NCBI GenBank assembly: GCA_038147195.1
Contig: JAYQTB010000004.1
Span: 372,001 to 436,000, forward strand
Direction of reading: 5' to 3'
DNA: 64,000 nt
From: Eutrophocola salsuginis
GTDB taxonomy: Bacteria; Pseudomonadota; Gammaproteobacteria; Pseudomonadales; Pseudohongiellaceae
A program made the translations under genes and the position numbers. Each line of letters starts with the position of its first letter. The first letter of the stretch is position 1. The notes below the pieces were generated by a model. The model was not told the DNA's origin and did not search any database. It saw only the letters and a program-made list of their open reading frames with translations. Positions 39,086 to 49,819 of this stretch are shown one piece after another.

Positions 39086-39424
39086 ATGCCGACAATCCGA
39101 TTTTTACCGCACCAGGAAATTTGTCCCGAAGGCAAGGAAGTGGATGCCCAAGCCGGAGTGACCATTCTGGATGTCGCACTCAAAAATGGCATTGCCCTGG
39201 AACATGCCTGTGAAAAATCCTGTGCCTGTACTACCTGCCACGTGATCGTGCGGGAGGGGTTAGATTCCCTGGCAGAATCCACCGAGGATGAGGATGATAT
39301 GCTGGACAAGGCCTGGGGCCTGGAACCAGAATCCCGCCTGGGTTGTCAGGCTCGTGTCACCGATACCGACCTGGTCGTGGAAATACCGAAATACACCATC
39401 AACATGGTGTCAGAGAACCACTAA
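39086..39424 (+). CDS. fdx: [2Fe-2S] ferredoxin of the isc operon
   Basis: The ~112-residue adrenodoxin-type ferredoxin has four cluster cysteines in HACEKSCACTTCHVIV and LGCQARV. It probably supplies electrons to cluster assembly on IscU. There are two in-frame ATGs; GAGGA at 39072-39076 touches the first (39077) but is 9 nt from the second (39086), so I chose 39086, which also matches the family start PTIRFLPH. Confidence 0.95.
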   Translation: MPTIRFLPHQEICPEGKEVDAQAGVTILDVALKNGIALEHACEKSCACTTCHVIVREGLDSLAESTEDEDDMLDKAWGLEPESRLGCQARVTDTDLVVEIPKYTINMVSENH

Positions 39425-39433
39425 GAGCCAGCC

Positions 39434-39625
39434 ATGAAATGGATCGATACCCTAGACATCGCCATCGAACTGGCTGACAGGCACCCGAATGTGGATCCTC
39501 GCACCATCAATTTTGTCGATCTGTACCGCCTGGTCTGTGAGCTTGACGGCTTTGATGATGACCCTAAACGCAGCGGCGAGAAGATCCTCGAGGCGATCCA
39601 GCAAGCCTGGATAGAAGAGTTATAG
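39434..39625 (+). CDS. iscX: Fe-S assembly protein IscX
   Basis: The 63-residue acidic protein begins MKWIDTLDIAIELADRHPNVDP and contains FVDLYRLVCEL, the IscX (YfhJ) signature. It binds IscS and iron and modulates desulfurase activity. It is the last gene of the isc operon, 9 nt after fdx. Confidence 0.95.
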   Translation: MKWIDTLDIAIELADRHPNVDPRTINFVDLYRLVCELDGFDDDPKRSGEKILEAIQQAWIEEL

Positions 39626-39771
39626 CCAATACCGCAGGGGCGCTGAAAATAGCCCTGGATTCCCGCGTTTTAGGTACAAAATCCCCCTAAAGGCGCGTAC
39701 AATACGCCGTTTTGTTAAGGTCGCCGGTAGGCGGGTGCTAGGCAGTAGATTATCCAAGCGGAGAGAATTGC

Positions 39772-40203
39772 ATGTCAGTTGAACGTACTTTATCCATCAT
39801 CAAACCTGATGCCGTCGGCAAGGACGTGATCGGTGAAATTGTCAGTCGGTTTGAGAAAGGCGGCTTAAAATTGGTTGCTATGAAAATGCTGCAGCTGGAT
39901 GAAGATTCGGCAGGAGGTTTTTATGCTGAACACAAGGGAAAGGGATTTTTTAACGACCTGATGGTATTCATGACTTCCGGTCCGGTGATTGTTCAGGTTC
40001 TAGAAGGTGAGAATGCCATTGCCCGTAACCGTGAACTGATGGGTGCGACCAATCCCGCCCAGGCTGAACCAGGCACGATCCGTGCTGATTTCGCCAAGTC
40101 TATCGACGCCAATGCGGTACACGGTTCCGATTCGCCGGCATCCGCGGAAAGGGAAATCAGTTATTTCTTCAAGACCGAGGAAATCTGCCCGCGCAAATTC
40201 TGA
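39772..40203 (+). CDS. ndk: Nucleoside diphosphate kinase
   Basis: The 143-residue product starts [20 protein letters not shown] and has the phospho-acceptor His117 in [20 protein letters not shown]. It equilibrates nucleoside di- and triphosphates in the cytoplasm. SD GGAGAG lies upstream; the 146-bp gap after iscX has a TACAAT at 39698-39703 but no convincing -35. Confidence 0.97.
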   Translation: MSVERTLSIIKPDAVGKDVIGEIVSRFEKGGLKLVAMKMLQLDEDSAGGFYAEHKGKGFFNDLMVFMTSGPVIVQVLEGENAIARNRELMGATNPAQAEPGTIRADFAKSIDANAVHGSDSPASAEREISYFFKTEEICPRKF

Positions 40204-40218
40204 TGGGGTAACTTTCAA

Positions 40219-41361
40219 ATGCCGCACAATGTGACCAATCTACTTGGTCTGAGCAGGCAACAAATGGAGGCTTTTCTTCTTGAACAGGGAGAAAAGCCTT
40301 TTCGCGCTATACAGCTGCTTAAATGGATTCATCAGTTCGGAGTCACCGACTTTGATGAAATGACCAACATCAGCAAAACGCTGCGCGCACGCCTCAAGGA
40401 ATGTGCGGAAGTACGTCCACCAAAAATCCACGAGCGTTATGATGCCGCCGACGGCTGCCACAAGTGGGTCGTGGAAGTGACAAGTGGTAGCAGCGTTGAA
40501 ACCGTATTCATTCCCGAAGCCGGTCGCGGCACCCTATGTATTTCTTCTCAGGCGGGTTGCAGTCTGGATTGTTCTTTCTGCGCCACCGGCAAGCAGGGTT
40601 TCAACAGTGACCTGACGACTGCCGAAATCATCGGCCAGTTGTGGCTGGCCAACCGCGAACTCGGTTGCTTCGGTACAAAGCCGCCGCGCCGTGTCACCAA
40701 CGTTGTGATGATGGGGATGGGTGAACCGCTGCTCAATTTCGACAATGTCATGAATGCGGTCAGCCTGATGACAGAAGACAACTGTTACGGCCTGTCAAAG
40801 CGCCGCGTTACCATCAGCACATCCGGAGTCGTACCAGCTCTCGACAGGATGAAGGATTACACTGATGTTTCTCTCGCCATTTCCTTGCATGCTCCGAACG
40901 ATGAATTGCGCAGCCAGATCGTACCCATCAATCGCAAGTATCCAATTCGCGAGCTGCTTAGGAGCACCAACGACTACCTGGCATCATTGCCTGACAGCCG
41001 CCAGGTCACCGTTGAATACATCCTGATCGCGGGAGTGAACGATCATCGCCAGCATGCTCGGGAGCTGGCAGAACTTTTGCGCGATACGCCCAATAAGATC
41101 AACCTGATCCCGTTTAACCCCTTCAAGGGCTCCCAGTACAAACGCTCCAGCAATGCCGCCATTTCCAATTTCCAGAAGATCCTGCGGGATGCGGGCTACA
41201 CAGTGACCATCCGGACCACCCGCGGAGATGAAATCGAGGCTGCCTGCGGCCAGCTGGTAGGCATGGTTGACGACACCACCCGCCGCAGCGCCCGCTACCG
41301 GGCATTAATGCAGCTGGATGGGGAACAATCATTCCCTGCTCAGACTCTAAAGATTCAATAA
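40219..41361 (+). CDS. rlmN: Dual-specificity 23S rRNA/tRNA adenine C2-methyltransferase
   Basis: The 380-residue radical-SAM enzyme has the cluster motif [11 protein letters not shown] near residue 116, [33 protein letters not shown] and the conserved C-terminal catalytic cysteine region (EIEAACGQL). It methylates A2503 of 23S rRNA and A37 of some tRNAs. It lies between ndk and pilF, as in Pseudomonas. Confidence 0.96.
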   Translation: MPHNVTNLLGLSRQQMEAFLLEQGEKPFRAIQLLKWIHQFGVTDFDEMTNISKTLRARLKECAEVRPPKIHERYDAADGCHKWVVEVTSGSSVETVFIPEAGRGTLCISSQAGCSLDCSFCATGKQGFNSDLTTAEIIGQLWLANRELGCFGTKPPRRVTNVVMMGMGEPLLNFDNVMNAVSLMTEDNCYGLSKRRVTISTSGVVPALDRMKDYTDVSLAISLHAPNDELRSQIVPINRKYPIRELLRSTNDYLASLPDSRQVTVEYILIAGVNDHRQHARELAELLRDTPNKINLIPFNPFKGSQYKRSSNAAISNFQKILRDAGYTVTIRTTRGDEIEAACGQLVGMVDDTTRRSARYRALMQLDGEQSFPAQTLKIQ

Positions 41362-41409
41362 AATTAAGACATTAGTTAGAATCAGGCTTTTGAGAACAAT
41401 CACCGCGCT

Positions 41410-42219
41410 ATGTTGGCATCCAGGCTTTACCAAGCAGTAAATCGCACCGCCTCGATGCTCCTGTCGGCATGTTGTCTGTTTGTCCTGGTCGGTTGCGTCA
41501 CTGAAACCACCAACCCGGTTTTCAACGTCGAGCGCTCCGACGAGGAGGCAATGGAGGATTGCCTGCAACTGGCCGTTGACTACCTGGAAGAAAATGACTT
41601 GGCCAGCGCCAAGCGCCACCTCAACAATGCCGCAAAGATCGATTCCAACAATAGTGAAATATTTTCCACCTGGGGCCTGATCTACGCCCGCGAAGGTGAG
41701 CCGGAACTGGCCGACCAGAACTTCAGGCACTCCCTGCGTGTCGGCAGCAATAACTCGAAGGCCCGAAACAATTATGCCGCCTTCCTGATGGCCGAGAATC
41801 GCATTGAGGATGCCTTCGCGGAACTGGAACTGGTGGTAAGGGACACCGAGTACCCGCAACGCCCGCAGGCTTTTGAAAACATGGGTATAGCCGCACAACG
41901 ACTGAATCGCGCCGAAGAGGCCGAACGCGCCTTCATGCGCGCACTCCAGCTCAACCCCAACCAGTTGCGTTCCACCCTCGAATTGACCTCCATCAACCTC
42001 AGTCGCGGTGATGTGCTTCAGGCTAGGGCCTACTGGCGCAACAATCTCACGCTGATCCAGTTTTACCATGTCGAGCACAGTGCCCGCAGCCTGTTGGTTG
42101 GCGCAAGGCTCGAAAACGCCCTGCATAATGAAACTAATGCCGCCCAGTATGGTGAATTGCTGCGCACCAATTTCCCGAACAGCAACGAATACACGCTGTA
42201 CCAGCAGGAATTCGAATGA
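41410..42219 (+). CDS. pilF: Type IV pilus biogenesis lipoprotein PilF/PilW
   Basis: The 269-residue product has a lipobox (VLVGC, cysteine ~residue 33) and six TPR-like units (LEENDLASAKRHLNNAAKID, AREGEPELADQNFRHSLRV, RLNRAEEAERAFMRALQLNP). PilF/PilW is the outer-membrane pilotin needed for multimerisation of the PilQ secretin. Its stop overlaps the rodZ start (ATGA), implying translational coupling. No other pilus gene is in the window. Confidence 0.92.
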   Translation: MLASRLYQAVNRTASMLLSACCLFVLVGCVTETTNPVFNVERSDEEAMEDCLQLAVDYLEENDLASAKRHLNNAAKIDSNNSEIFSTWGLIYAREGEPELADQNFRHSLRVGSNNSKARNNYAAFLMAENRIEDAFAELELVVRDTEYPQRPQAFENMGIAAQRLNRAEEAERAFMRALQLNPNQLRSTLELTSINLSRGDVLQARAYWRNNLTLIQFYHVEHSARSLLVGARLENALHNETNAAQYGELLRTNFPNSNEYTLYQQEFE

Positions 42220-43262
42220 GTGAGTTCGACCTGCCAGCTAGCCAGCCTGAAGATAGCCCTGCATCCTACTGCGCGTCTCCCGGCCAGAAACTGAAAAAAA
42301 TGCGTGAGGAGCTGGGCCTCAGCCATGGCAGGGTGGCAGATGCGCTTCACATTACCGCGCATTACGTCAAGGCCCTGGAAAATGACCAGTACGACAAGCT
42401 GCCTGGCAAAACCTTTGTCAAAGGATACTTCCGATCCTATGCCAGGCTCGTGGAGGCTGACGTCGATGACATCATCCTGTGCTACCAGCGCTTTACTGAA
42501 AGCTTGGAAGAAACCAAAGAGTCTGATGCTAATGTTATTCGGGCGAAGAAGGCCTACGACCAAAACCTGCGCTGGATGGTATGGGCTGCTGCTATCATTG
42601 TCTTGGTAGTGGGCATCAGCTGGTGGTTTGCCCGGGGCAGTGAAGCAGATGCGGCAATGGCTGTATCTGGCACCGGCGTGATTGCCGAAATTAAGGAAAT
42701 GCCGTTGGCTACACCCGTAACCGCGGTGGGGCGTATGTCCGACCTTCGGGTTATGACGAACGTGCAAATACCGGTCACAGATGGTCGTGATGCGGAAATG
42801 CCGGGCGAGCACCAGGTTGCCTGGGAAGCCGTTGAAAGGCTTGAGGCGAACGTCATGCCAGTAGGTGGCGGGGATATTCCGGCACCTGCCAAAGAATTTC
42901 AGCCGGCTCAGTTCGCCGACGCCGCAGTGGCAGCCGGCGATAGCACACTGCCGGATTACACCATGATTGAACAGGACGACAGCCGGATAGTCAGGTTGAT
43001 CAGCGGTGGTGATGATTTGCTGGAAGTGCACTTCACTGGGGCAAGTTGGATTGAAGTAGATAACGCTGACAACACAAGACCTTACAACGACATGCTGGAC
43101 TCGGGTGATGACCTGAGTATCAGTGGTAAGGCGCCGTTCAACGTGCTGATCGGTGATGCCAATGTCGTTGATGTGACATTCAATTCGCAAGAGATGGACG
43201 TCACGATGCTTATTCGCACGGATAACTCGGCCAGGATAGTCCTGGAACCGGAAACGAATTGA
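42216..43262 (+). CDS. rodZ: Cytoskeleton protein RodZ-like (HTH + DUF4115)
   Basis: The 348-residue product has an N-terminal HTH_25 domain (residues ~24-90: [39 protein letters not shown]), a single membrane helix (about 122-142, ending GISWWFARG), a variable periplasmic linker and a C-terminal DUF4115 beta domain (about 265-345). RodZ links MreB to the elongasome and controls cell shape. It overlaps pilF by 4 nt and ispG by 1 nt. Confidence 0.92.
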   Translation: MSEFDLPASQPEDSPASYCASPGQKLKKMREELGLSHGRVADALHITAHYVKALENDQYDKLPGKTFVKGYFRSYARLVEADVDDIILCYQRFTESLEETKESDANVIRAKKAYDQNLRWMVWAAAIIVLVVGISWWFARGSEADAAMAVSGTGVIAEIKEMPLATPVTAVGRMSDLRVMTNVQIPVTDGRDAEMPGEHQVAWEAVERLEANVMPVGGGDIPAPAKEFQPAQFADAAVAAGDSTLPDYTMIEQDDSRIVRLISGGDDLLEVHFTGASWIEVDNADNTRPYNDMLDSGDDLSISGKAPFNVLIGDANVVDVTFNSQEMDVTMLIRTDNSARIVLEPETN

Positions 43263-44401
43263 TGAGAACAGAATCACCCATTAAAAGACGCAAGTCCCGC
43301 CAGATCATGGTTGGTAAGGTGCCCGTCGGCGGCGATGCCCCGATTGCGGTACAAAGCATGACCAATACCGATACCCGCGATGTGGAAGCCACTGTCGGAC
43401 AGATCAGGGATCTGGAAAAGGTCGGTGCGGATATCGTACGGGTTTCAGTGCCCACTATGGAAGCGGCGGAAGCCTTTCGGGAAATACGTTGCCGAACGGC
43501 CATCCCGTTGGTCGCCGATATCCATTTCGATCACAAGATCGCCCTAAAGGTGCTCGATTACGGCGTTGATTGCCTGCGTATCAACCCGGGCAATATCGGC
43601 CGTGAGGACCGTGTCAGAGCGGTGATCAAATCCGCGCGCGAAAAACAGGTGCCGCTGCGCATTGGCGTCAATGCCGGTTCGCTCGGCAAGGAACTGCTGC
43701 GCAAGTACGGAGAGCCCAATGCTGACGCCATGGTGGAATCGGCACTCAGGCATATCGATATCCTCGACTCCTACGACTTCCAGGACTTTAAGGTGAGCCT
43801 GAAAGCATCGGAAGTGTTCATGACAGTGGAAGCCTACCGCAAGCTAGCGAAGCAGATCGAACAGCCCCTGCATCTGGGTATAACGGAAGCGGGTGGCCTG
43901 CGTAGCGGTACCGTGAAATCATCGGTTGGCTTGGGTCTGCTGCTGATGGATGGAATCGGCGACACTATCCGGATTTCACTGGCCGCAAATCCAGTGGAAG
44001 AGATCAAGGTGGGTTTCGATATCCTGAAGAGCCTGGGGTTGAGGAAGAAGGGCGTGAACCTGGTGGCCTGCCCGAGCTGTTCACGACAGAATTTCGACGT
44101 CATCGCCACGGTCAACGCACTGGAAGCGCGCCTGGAAGATATCACCACGCCGATCGATGTCTCCGTGGTCGGCTGTATCGTCAACGGGCCCGGTGAAGCC
44201 AGGGTGGCAGATATCGGTCTGACCGGCGCAACTCCCGTTAACATGTCCTACATCAACGGCAAGACCCATCACAAGATAAGCAATGAAAACCTAGTGGACG
44301 AGCTCGAAGCGATGATTCGGCAAAAAGTTCGGGCAAAGGAACAGGAGTTGGCGGCTACATCAGGCGCGCCAGAGGACGACACCCTGCGCAGGCAGGCATG
44401 A
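43262..44401 (+). CDS. ispG: 4-hydroxy-3-methylbut-2-en-1-yl diphosphate synthase
   Basis: A 379-residue Fe-S enzyme of the MEP isoprenoid pathway converting MEcPP to HMBPP. It shows [27 protein letters not shown], the NPGNIG loop, [16 protein letters not shown], and cluster cysteines in ACPSCSR and CIVNGPGEA. The ATG at 43262 overlaps the rodZ stop by one base; a TTG one codon earlier is less likely. Confidence 0.96.
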   Translation: MRTESPIKRRKSRQIMVGKVPVGGDAPIAVQSMTNTDTRDVEATVGQIRDLEKVGADIVRVSVPTMEAAEAFREIRCRTAIPLVADIHFDHKIALKVLDYGVDCLRINPGNIGREDRVRAVIKSAREKQVPLRIGVNAGSLGKELLRKYGEPNADAMVESALRHIDILDSYDFQDFKVSLKASEVFMTVEAYRKLAKQIEQPLHLGITEAGGLRSGTVKSSVGLGLLLMDGIGDTIRISLAANPVEEIKVGFDILKSLGLRKKGVNLVACPSCSRQNFDVIATVNALEARLEDITTPIDVSVVGCIVNGPGEARVADIGLTGATPVNMSYINGKTHHKISNENLVDELEAMIRQKVRAKEQELAATSGAPEDDTLRRQA

Positions 44402-44471
44402 TGCCGGCGCCGCCAGGAACCCGGCTAAACAATAACGACAGTCCCCGGACCAGATAAGGCAGAAAGCAGTT

Positions 44472-45752
44472 TTGGCTAAGATACAGGCTATTCGTGGCAT
44501 GAATGATGTGCTGCCGGACCAGACTCCCGCATGGCAGTACCTGGAGCAAGTCATGCGCGAATTGCTGTCTGCCTATGCCTACCAAGAAATCCGTTTTCCG
44601 ATTCTCGAACAGACTCAACTCTTCAAACGCTCCATCGGCGAAGTCACCGACATCGTCGAAAAGGAGATGTACACCTTCGAGGACCGCAACGGCGACAGCC
44701 TGAGCTTGCGTCCCGAGGGGACTGCATGTTGCGTGCGCGCAGCCGAGCAGCATGGCCTTTTGTACAACCAAACTCAGAAGCTCTGGTATCTGGGGCCTAT
44801 GTACCGACATGAGCGTCCACAGAAGGGCAGGTACCGCCAGTTTTACCAGATGGGCGTCGAGGCCTTCGGCATGCCCGGCATCGATATCGAGGCGGAAATC
44901 CTAATGTTGTCCTGTGACCTGTGGGAGCGTCTCGGTATCGCCGACGTGCTGACCCTGGAAATCAACAACCTAGGCACTTCCGAAGACCGCGCCCGCTATG
45001 GCGAGGCCCTGGGCAGTTACCTGCTCAAGCATGCCGTTGAACTGGATGCGGACAGCCGTAGGCGCCTGGACAAGAATGTGCTGCGTATCCTCGACAGCAA
45101 GGTGCCGACGACCCAGGCCCTGCTTGAAGGCGCGCCGCGTATGCCTGACTTTATTTCCGCACAGTCAGCAGCCGATTTCACCGCGCTGCTCGATATCCTG
45201 GAGTCAGCCGGTATCGATTGCGTGGTCAACAACCGCCTGGTCAGGGGGCTGGATTATTACAACGGGGTGGTGTTCGAGTGGACTACCGACAAGCTCGGCG
45301 CCCAGTCTGCAGTCTGCTCCGGTGGTCGCTATGACGGCCTGTCGAAGCAACTGGGCGGCACGGATACCCCCGGTGTGGGCTTTGCCCTGGGCATGGAGCG
45401 CATGATCCTCCTGCTGGAGGAACTGGGCAGGCTGCCAGCCGAAACCGGCAAGATCGTTGATGTCTATCTGGCTGTCATCGGTGAAGGTGTGCGCCGGCAG
45501 GCCCTGCTGCTGGGTCAGGAAATCCGGGCGCAGGTGCCCGGATTAAGGGTTTTGACCCACTGTGGGAGCGGAAAATATAATAGCCAGCTCAAAAAAGCCT
45601 ATGCCAGCGGCGCCCGCGTTGCGGTGATACTCGAGGGCGAAGGGGAGCTGGCGGAAATCAAGCTGCGTATTCTCGATGATGACGGCGAAACGACCAGCCT
45701 GTCACCGGCATCCTTGTGCGGCTGGTTAGCTGATTTTTTTGATAACGATTAA
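44472..45752 (+). CDS. hisS: Histidyl-tRNA synthetase
   Basis: A 426-residue class II synthetase. Motif 2 (MYRHERPQKGRYRQFYQMG), the histidine A motif LVRGLDYYNGVVFEW and motif 3 (GVGFALGMERMILLL) are intact, and the C-terminal anticodon-binding domain is complete. The start is TTG at 44472, giving the normal AKIQAIRGMNDVLP N-terminus. Confidence 0.97.
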   Translation: MAKIQAIRGMNDVLPDQTPAWQYLEQVMRELLSAYAYQEIRFPILEQTQLFKRSIGEVTDIVEKEMYTFEDRNGDSLSLRPEGTACCVRAAEQHGLLYNQTQKLWYLGPMYRHERPQKGRYRQFYQMGVEAFGMPGIDIEAEILMLSCDLWERLGIADVLTLEINNLGTSEDRARYGEALGSYLLKHAVELDADSRRRLDKNVLRILDSKVPTTQALLEGAPRMPDFISAQSAADFTALLDILESAGIDCVVNNRLVRGLDYYNGVVFEWTTDKLGAQSAVCSGGRYDGLSKQLGGTDTPGVGFALGMERMILLLEELGRLPAETGKIVDVYLAVIGEGVRRQALLLGQEIRAQVPGLRVLTHCGSGKYNSQLKKAYASGARVAVILEGEGELAEIKLRILDDDGETTSLSPASLCGWLADFFDND

Positions 45753-45775
45753 TTTAGATAGCAGGAGTAATTCCA

Positions 45776-46441
45776 TTGGCAAGTTACGCAAGTGATGAAG
45801 AACAGTTAGAAGCGCTGAAAAACTGGTGGAAGGAGAACGGCTCGTCGCTGATTACCGGTGTGGCTATCGTCCTGGTCGTTTTTTTCGGTGCCAGGTGGTG
45901 GCAGGACTCGCGCCAGGCAACGGCCGAAGCCGCCTCCGAGATTTACGATGGCATCATCCAGCAGATAGCACTTGTGCAGGATTCCGGTTTTGATGACGCC
46001 ACTCTCGCCGCCATGGAAAGCAGTTACGACACCCTTCGCAATGATTTTCCCGACAGCATCTATGCCCGTTTCGGAGCATTGCTCCTGGCCAGTGTTTATG
46101 CCGAGCAGGAAAACTACACCCAGGCCGAGGCTGAACTGCAATGGGTGATGAACAACCAGGAACTGGGGTTCATGAAGAGTGCCGAACAGGAAGTGTTCCT
46201 GATCGCGCGCGTCAGGCTGGCCCGCGTCCTCATTGCCCAGGATCGGGCCCAGGAAGCGCTTAACCTGTTATCGGAAGTGGAGCCTGGCACCATGGCAGCC
46301 ACTTATGCCGAAGTGCAAGGTGATGCCTATGCCCAGTTAGGCCAGGCCGAACAGGCGCGGGCGGCTTACGAGCGCGCCATCAACCTGGGACCAAGCAATG
46401 CCGGTTTCATTGACCTGAAAATGCGCGGCCTCGGCGGTTAA
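45776..46441 (+). CDS. yfgM: Ancillary SecYEG translocon subunit YfgM
   Basis: The 221-residue product has a short cytoplasmic N-terminus (EEQLEALKNWWKENGSSLI), one membrane helix (about 22-41) and a periplasmic TPR domain. YfgM docks at SecYEG with PpiD and aids periplasmic chaperoning. It starts with TTG. It lies between hisS and bamB, the conserved order. Confidence 0.93.
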   Translation: MASYASDEEQLEALKNWWKENGSSLITGVAIVLVVFFGARWWQDSRQATAEAASEIYDGIIQQIALVQDSGFDDATLAAMESSYDTLRNDFPDSIYARFGALLLASVYAEQENYTQAEAELQWVMNNQELGFMKSAEQEVFLIARVRLARVLIAQDRAQEALNLLSEVEPGTMAATYAEVQGDAYAQLGQAEQARAAYERAINLGPSNAGFIDLKMRGLGG

Positions 46442-46453
46442 ACGACAGACCTG

Positions 46454-47629
46454 ATGACCATGAAATTTCTCCGTATAGCCTGCCTGGTGCTGACGCTGCC
46501 TCTGTTGTATGGCTGCAGCAACCTGAATCCCATGAACTGGTTGTCCGGAAACGATGATGAGGAAAAGCCGGCGGAGCTGGTGGATTTTTCCGAAGAAGTC
46601 AGGCTGCACCGCGTTTGGAGCGCCAATGTCGGCAATGGCCAGGGCGAAAAATACAATCGCCTGAAAACCGCCATCAATGGCGATGTCATTTACGCGGCCA
46701 GCAACAACGGCAGCGTCATGGCCCTGAACCGGGAGAATGGCAACCGCTTGTGGCGCATCAACCTGGGTTATGAGATTACAGGCGGCGTCGGCTTCGGCGG
46801 CAACATGTTGCTGCTTGGCACCGAGAACTCCAGCGTCATTGCGCTGGATGCCGAAACGGGTGCTACCCTGTGGGAAACCCAGGTCACCAGTGAAGTACTG
46901 TCTACACCAGCGGCCAACGGAAATATGGTTGTTGTGCAAGCTATCGATGGTAAGTTAACCGGCCATGATGCCCGTACCGGGGAGCAGCGTTGGATTTATG
47001 AAAATACCGTTCCGGCACTTACCCTGCGTGGCGAAAGCTCCCCGATGATTATCGAGAACTTCGTCATCGCTGCCTTTGGCAATGGCACCGTCGTTTCACT
47101 GGCCTTGGACAATGGCACCTTGCGTTGGGAAGAGCGTGTGGCGGTTCCCACCGGTACTTCTGAAATTGATCGCATGGTGGATATCGACGGCGATCTAGTC
47201 CTGTCAGACAACGGCCTGTTGCTGGTACCGAGTTACCAGGGCTACCTGGCCGCCATTGATGTCGTTACTGGCCAGACCCGCTGGCGAGTCCAGGAATCTA
47301 CTGTTAACGGCGCCAGTTTCGGGTTTGGCAACATTTATGTGTGTGATGAGCGCGACCACGTAAAGGCGTATCGCACGAGCCAGGAAAACACCGTGTGGGT
47401 CAACCAACAGCTCGATATGCGTCGGCTCACGGCACCCACCGGTTTCAGCAACTACGTGGCAGTAGGTGATTTCGAGGGTTACGTACACCTGCTGTCCCAG
47501 GTTGACGGCCGCTTTCTGGGCCGCACGCGCGTGGATTCCGACGGTATTCGTGCCCCCATGCAGTCCCGAGGCAATACCATTTACGTATATGGCAACAGCG
47601 GCAATTTGGCCGCTTACAGCGTGCAGTAG
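46454..47629 (+). CDS. bamB: Outer-membrane assembly lipoprotein BamB
   Basis: The 391-residue product has a lipobox (LLYGCSN) and an eight-bladed WD/PQQ-like propeller with repeated NRENGNRLWRINLG-type blades. BamB is a BAM complex lipoprotein that hands outer-membrane proteins to BamA. It lies 12 nt after yfgM. A second ATG two codons in (46460) is equally possible as start. Confidence 0.95.
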   Translation: MTMKFLRIACLVLTLPLLYGCSNLNPMNWLSGNDDEEKPAELVDFSEEVRLHRVWSANVGNGQGEKYNRLKTAINGDVIYAASNNGSVMALNRENGNRLWRINLGYEITGGVGFGGNMLLLGTENSSVIALDAETGATLWETQVTSEVLSTPAANGNMVVVQAIDGKLTGHDARTGEQRWIYENTVPALTLRGESSPMIIENFVIAAFGNGTVVSLALDNGTLRWEERVAVPTGTSEIDRMVDIDGDLVLSDNGLLLVPSYQGYLAAIDVVTGQTRWRVQESTVNGASFGFGNIYVCDERDHVKAYRTSQENTVWVNQQLDMRRLTAPTGFSNYVAVGDFEGYVHLLSQVDGRFLGRTRVDSDGIRAPMQSRGNTIYVYGNSGNLAAYSVQ

Positions 47630-47660
47630 TAAAGTACCCCGACTAACCTGAGTCACTCAA

Positions 47661-49079
47661 ATGATCCCCGTCATCGCCCTTGTGGGCAGGCCCAACGTGG
47701 GGAAGTCCACGCTCTTCAACCAGCTCACCCGGTCACGTGATGCGCTGGTAGCAGATTTTGCCGGCCTTACTCGCGACCGCAAGTATGGCGAAGGCACCCA
47801 CGAGGAACATCAATTCATCGTGATCGACACCGGTGGTATTACCGGAACTGAAGAAGGTATCGACAAGGCGATGTCGGACCAGTCCCTGCTGGCCATCGAG
47901 GAGGCCGATGCCACGTTGTTGCTGGTGGATGCCCGTGAAGGCCTGCTGCCGGGTGATGTGCAGCTGGTGGATTACCTGCGCAGGAAACAGAAACCCTATT
48001 CACTGGTCGTGAACAAGACCGATAGCATCGACCCTGAAGTCGCCATGGCGGAATTCCACAAACTGGGTTGTGGAGCCGTATATCCGATAGCCGCAAGTCA
48101 CGGCCGTGGCGTCAAGGGCATGATGGAACAGGTGCTGGCGCCGTTCCCGGTAGCGCCGGAAACCGGTGAGGATGACGAAGACGGCGGCATTCGAATCGCC
48201 GTGGTTGGCCGGCCCAACGTGGGCAAGTCGACTTTGGTAAATCGCCTGCTTGGGGAGGAGCGCGTGGTGGTATATGACCATCCGGGTACCACACGGGATA
48301 GTGTCTACATTCCCTTCGAGCGGCGCGGACGCCATTACACCCTGATCGACACGGCGGGCATTCGTAAGAAGGGCAAGACCACGGAAGCCATCGAAAAATT
48401 TTCCGTGGTGAAGTCCCTGCAGGCGATCAAGGATGCCAATGTCGTTGTGCTTTTAGTCGATGCCCGGGAGGGCATCGTGGAACAGGACCTGCACTTGCTC
48501 GGCTACGTGCTGGACGCCGGTCGTGCCCTGGTGATTGCCATCAACAAGTGGGATGGCATGAGTGAATACGACCGCGATGAAGTAAAAAAGGCCATAAAGC
48601 GCCGCTTCACCTTCATCGATTTCGCCAAAATACACTTCATTTCGGCAAAGCATGGCACTGGTGTTGGCGACCTTTATAGCTCCATCGAAAAAGCTAATGC
48701 ATCAGCCACCAAAAAACTGAATACCAACCAGCTGACAAAGTTACTGGAGCGTATCACCGCCACGCATGCGCCTCCTGTGATCAATAACCGCCGCATCAAG
48801 CTGCGCTATGCCCATGCCGGCGGCAGCAATCCCCCGCTGATTGTCATTCACGGCAAGCAGACCGACAAGGTGCCTCCCCATTACCTGCGTTTCCTGGAAA
48901 AGAATTTCCGCAAGCTCCTCGATCTCGAGGGCACACCCGTGCGCATCGAACTGGTCAGTGATGACAATCCCTTCGTTAGGGGCGAAGAAGACAAGAGCGA
49001 TCGCCAGATCGCCCGCAAGCGCAAGTTGCAAAAGAACCGGGAAATGTCTTCCAGGCCCCGCGGTAGGAAAGCGAAATAA
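47661..49079 (+). CDS. der: Ribosome biogenesis GTPase Der (EngA)
   Basis: The 472-residue protein has two GTPase domains, each with P-loop and DTxG motifs ([15 protein letters not shown] with [20 protein letters not shown] with DTAGI), and a C-terminal KH-like domain. It is needed for 50S subunit assembly. The basic tail (RPRGRKAK) is typical. Its stop overlaps the next start in TAATG. Confidence 0.97.
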   Translation: MIPVIALVGRPNVGKSTLFNQLTRSRDALVADFAGLTRDRKYGEGTHEEHQFIVIDTGGITGTEEGIDKAMSDQSLLAIEEADATLLLVDAREGLLPGDVQLVDYLRRKQKPYSLVVNKTDSIDPEVAMAEFHKLGCGAVYPIAASHGRGVKGMMEQVLAPFPVAPETGEDDEDGGIRIAVVGRPNVGKSTLVNRLLGEERVVVYDHPGTTRDSVYIPFERRGRHYTLIDTAGIRKKGKTTEAIEKFSVVKSLQAIKDANVVVLLVDAREGIVEQDLHLLGYVLDAGRALVIAINKWDGMSEYDRDEVKKAIKRRFTFIDFAKIHFISAKHGTGVGDLYSSIEKANASATKKLNTNQLTKLLERITATHAPPVINNRRIKLRYAHAGGSNPPLIVIHGKQTDKVPPHYLRFLEKNFRKLLDLEGTPVRIELVSDDNPFVRGEEDKSDRQIARKRKLQKNREMSSRPRGRKAK

Positions 49080-49819
49080 TGTTCCTTGAGCCCATGCCAG
49101 CCATCGTCATCATGAAAACCGGGCAAACGATACCTGCCATTGCCGCCCGGTACGGCGATTTCGAGGACTGGATCATTTCGACGTCAGGGCTGCCCGCATC
49201 CGGATTTCTCACGGTGGCCGTCGATAGAGGCGAAACCCTGCCACCACTGGAAAACACGTCTGCCGTCATTGTTACCGGCTCGCCGGCGATGGTGACTGAC
49301 CATGAGGCCTGGATACGGGCGGGCGAGCAGTATTTGCGTGAGGTGATCGACAGGGGTATTCCTGTACTGGGCATCTGCTTCGGGCACCAGTTGCTGGCCC
49401 AGGCACTTGGCGGGACAGTGGACTATCACCCTCGCGGCAGGGAAATCGGCACGACGTCGGTTGTCTTAACCTCTGCGGCTGAGGAAGATACGCTATTTGC
49501 CGGCATGCCAGCGGAATTTCCCGTGCATGTCACTCACATGCAGTCAGTTATCACCCTACCACCAGAGGCGCATATCCTAGCGTGCAACTCCTTCGATCCG
49601 CATCATGCTGTGCGCTTTGCTAAGTCTGCCTGGGGCGTGCAGTTTCACCCGGAATTCGATGCCACCATCATGGCGGCTTACATCCTAGAGCGTGAGTCCC
49701 GGATCAGGGATGAAGGCCTGGACGTCGAACGCCTGGTGGCGGAGGTGCTGGAAGCGGAAGCGGCGGCCAGCCTGCTCGAGCGTTTTGTCGAAATAACGGT
49801 AGCCAGTCAACCGCAGTAG
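49079..49819 (+). CDS. Class I glutamine amidotransferase (GuaA-like, stand-alone)
   Basis: The 246-residue product has the GATase1 triad: cysteine in LGICFGHQLLAQALGG, and histidine and glutamate in VQFHPEFD. It resembles the amidotransferase domain of GMP synthase but lacks a synthetase domain; the partner or substrate is unknown, and gamma-glutamyl hydrolase activity is an alternative. It is coupled to der through TAATG; MPAIVIMKTG (residue 6) is a possible start. Its 3' end overlaps ppk on the other strand by 13 bp. Confidence 0.85.
   Translation: MFLEPMPAIVIMKTGQTIPAIAARYGDFEDWIISTSGLPASGFLTVAVDRGETLPPLENTSAVIVTGSPAMVTDHEAWIRAGEQYLREVIDRGIPVLGICFGHQLLAQALGGTVDYHPRGREIGTTSVVLTSAAEEDTLFAGMPAEFPVHVTHMQSVITLPPEAHILACNSFDPHHAVRFAKSAWGVQFHPEFDATIMAAYILERESRIRDEGLDVERLVAEVLEAEAAASLLERFVEITVASQPQ

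Noticed and set aside
42063..43277. 404-codon minus-strand open frame
   Set aside because: Antisense to rodZ and the end of pilF, both well supported; no recognisable motifs in the translation.
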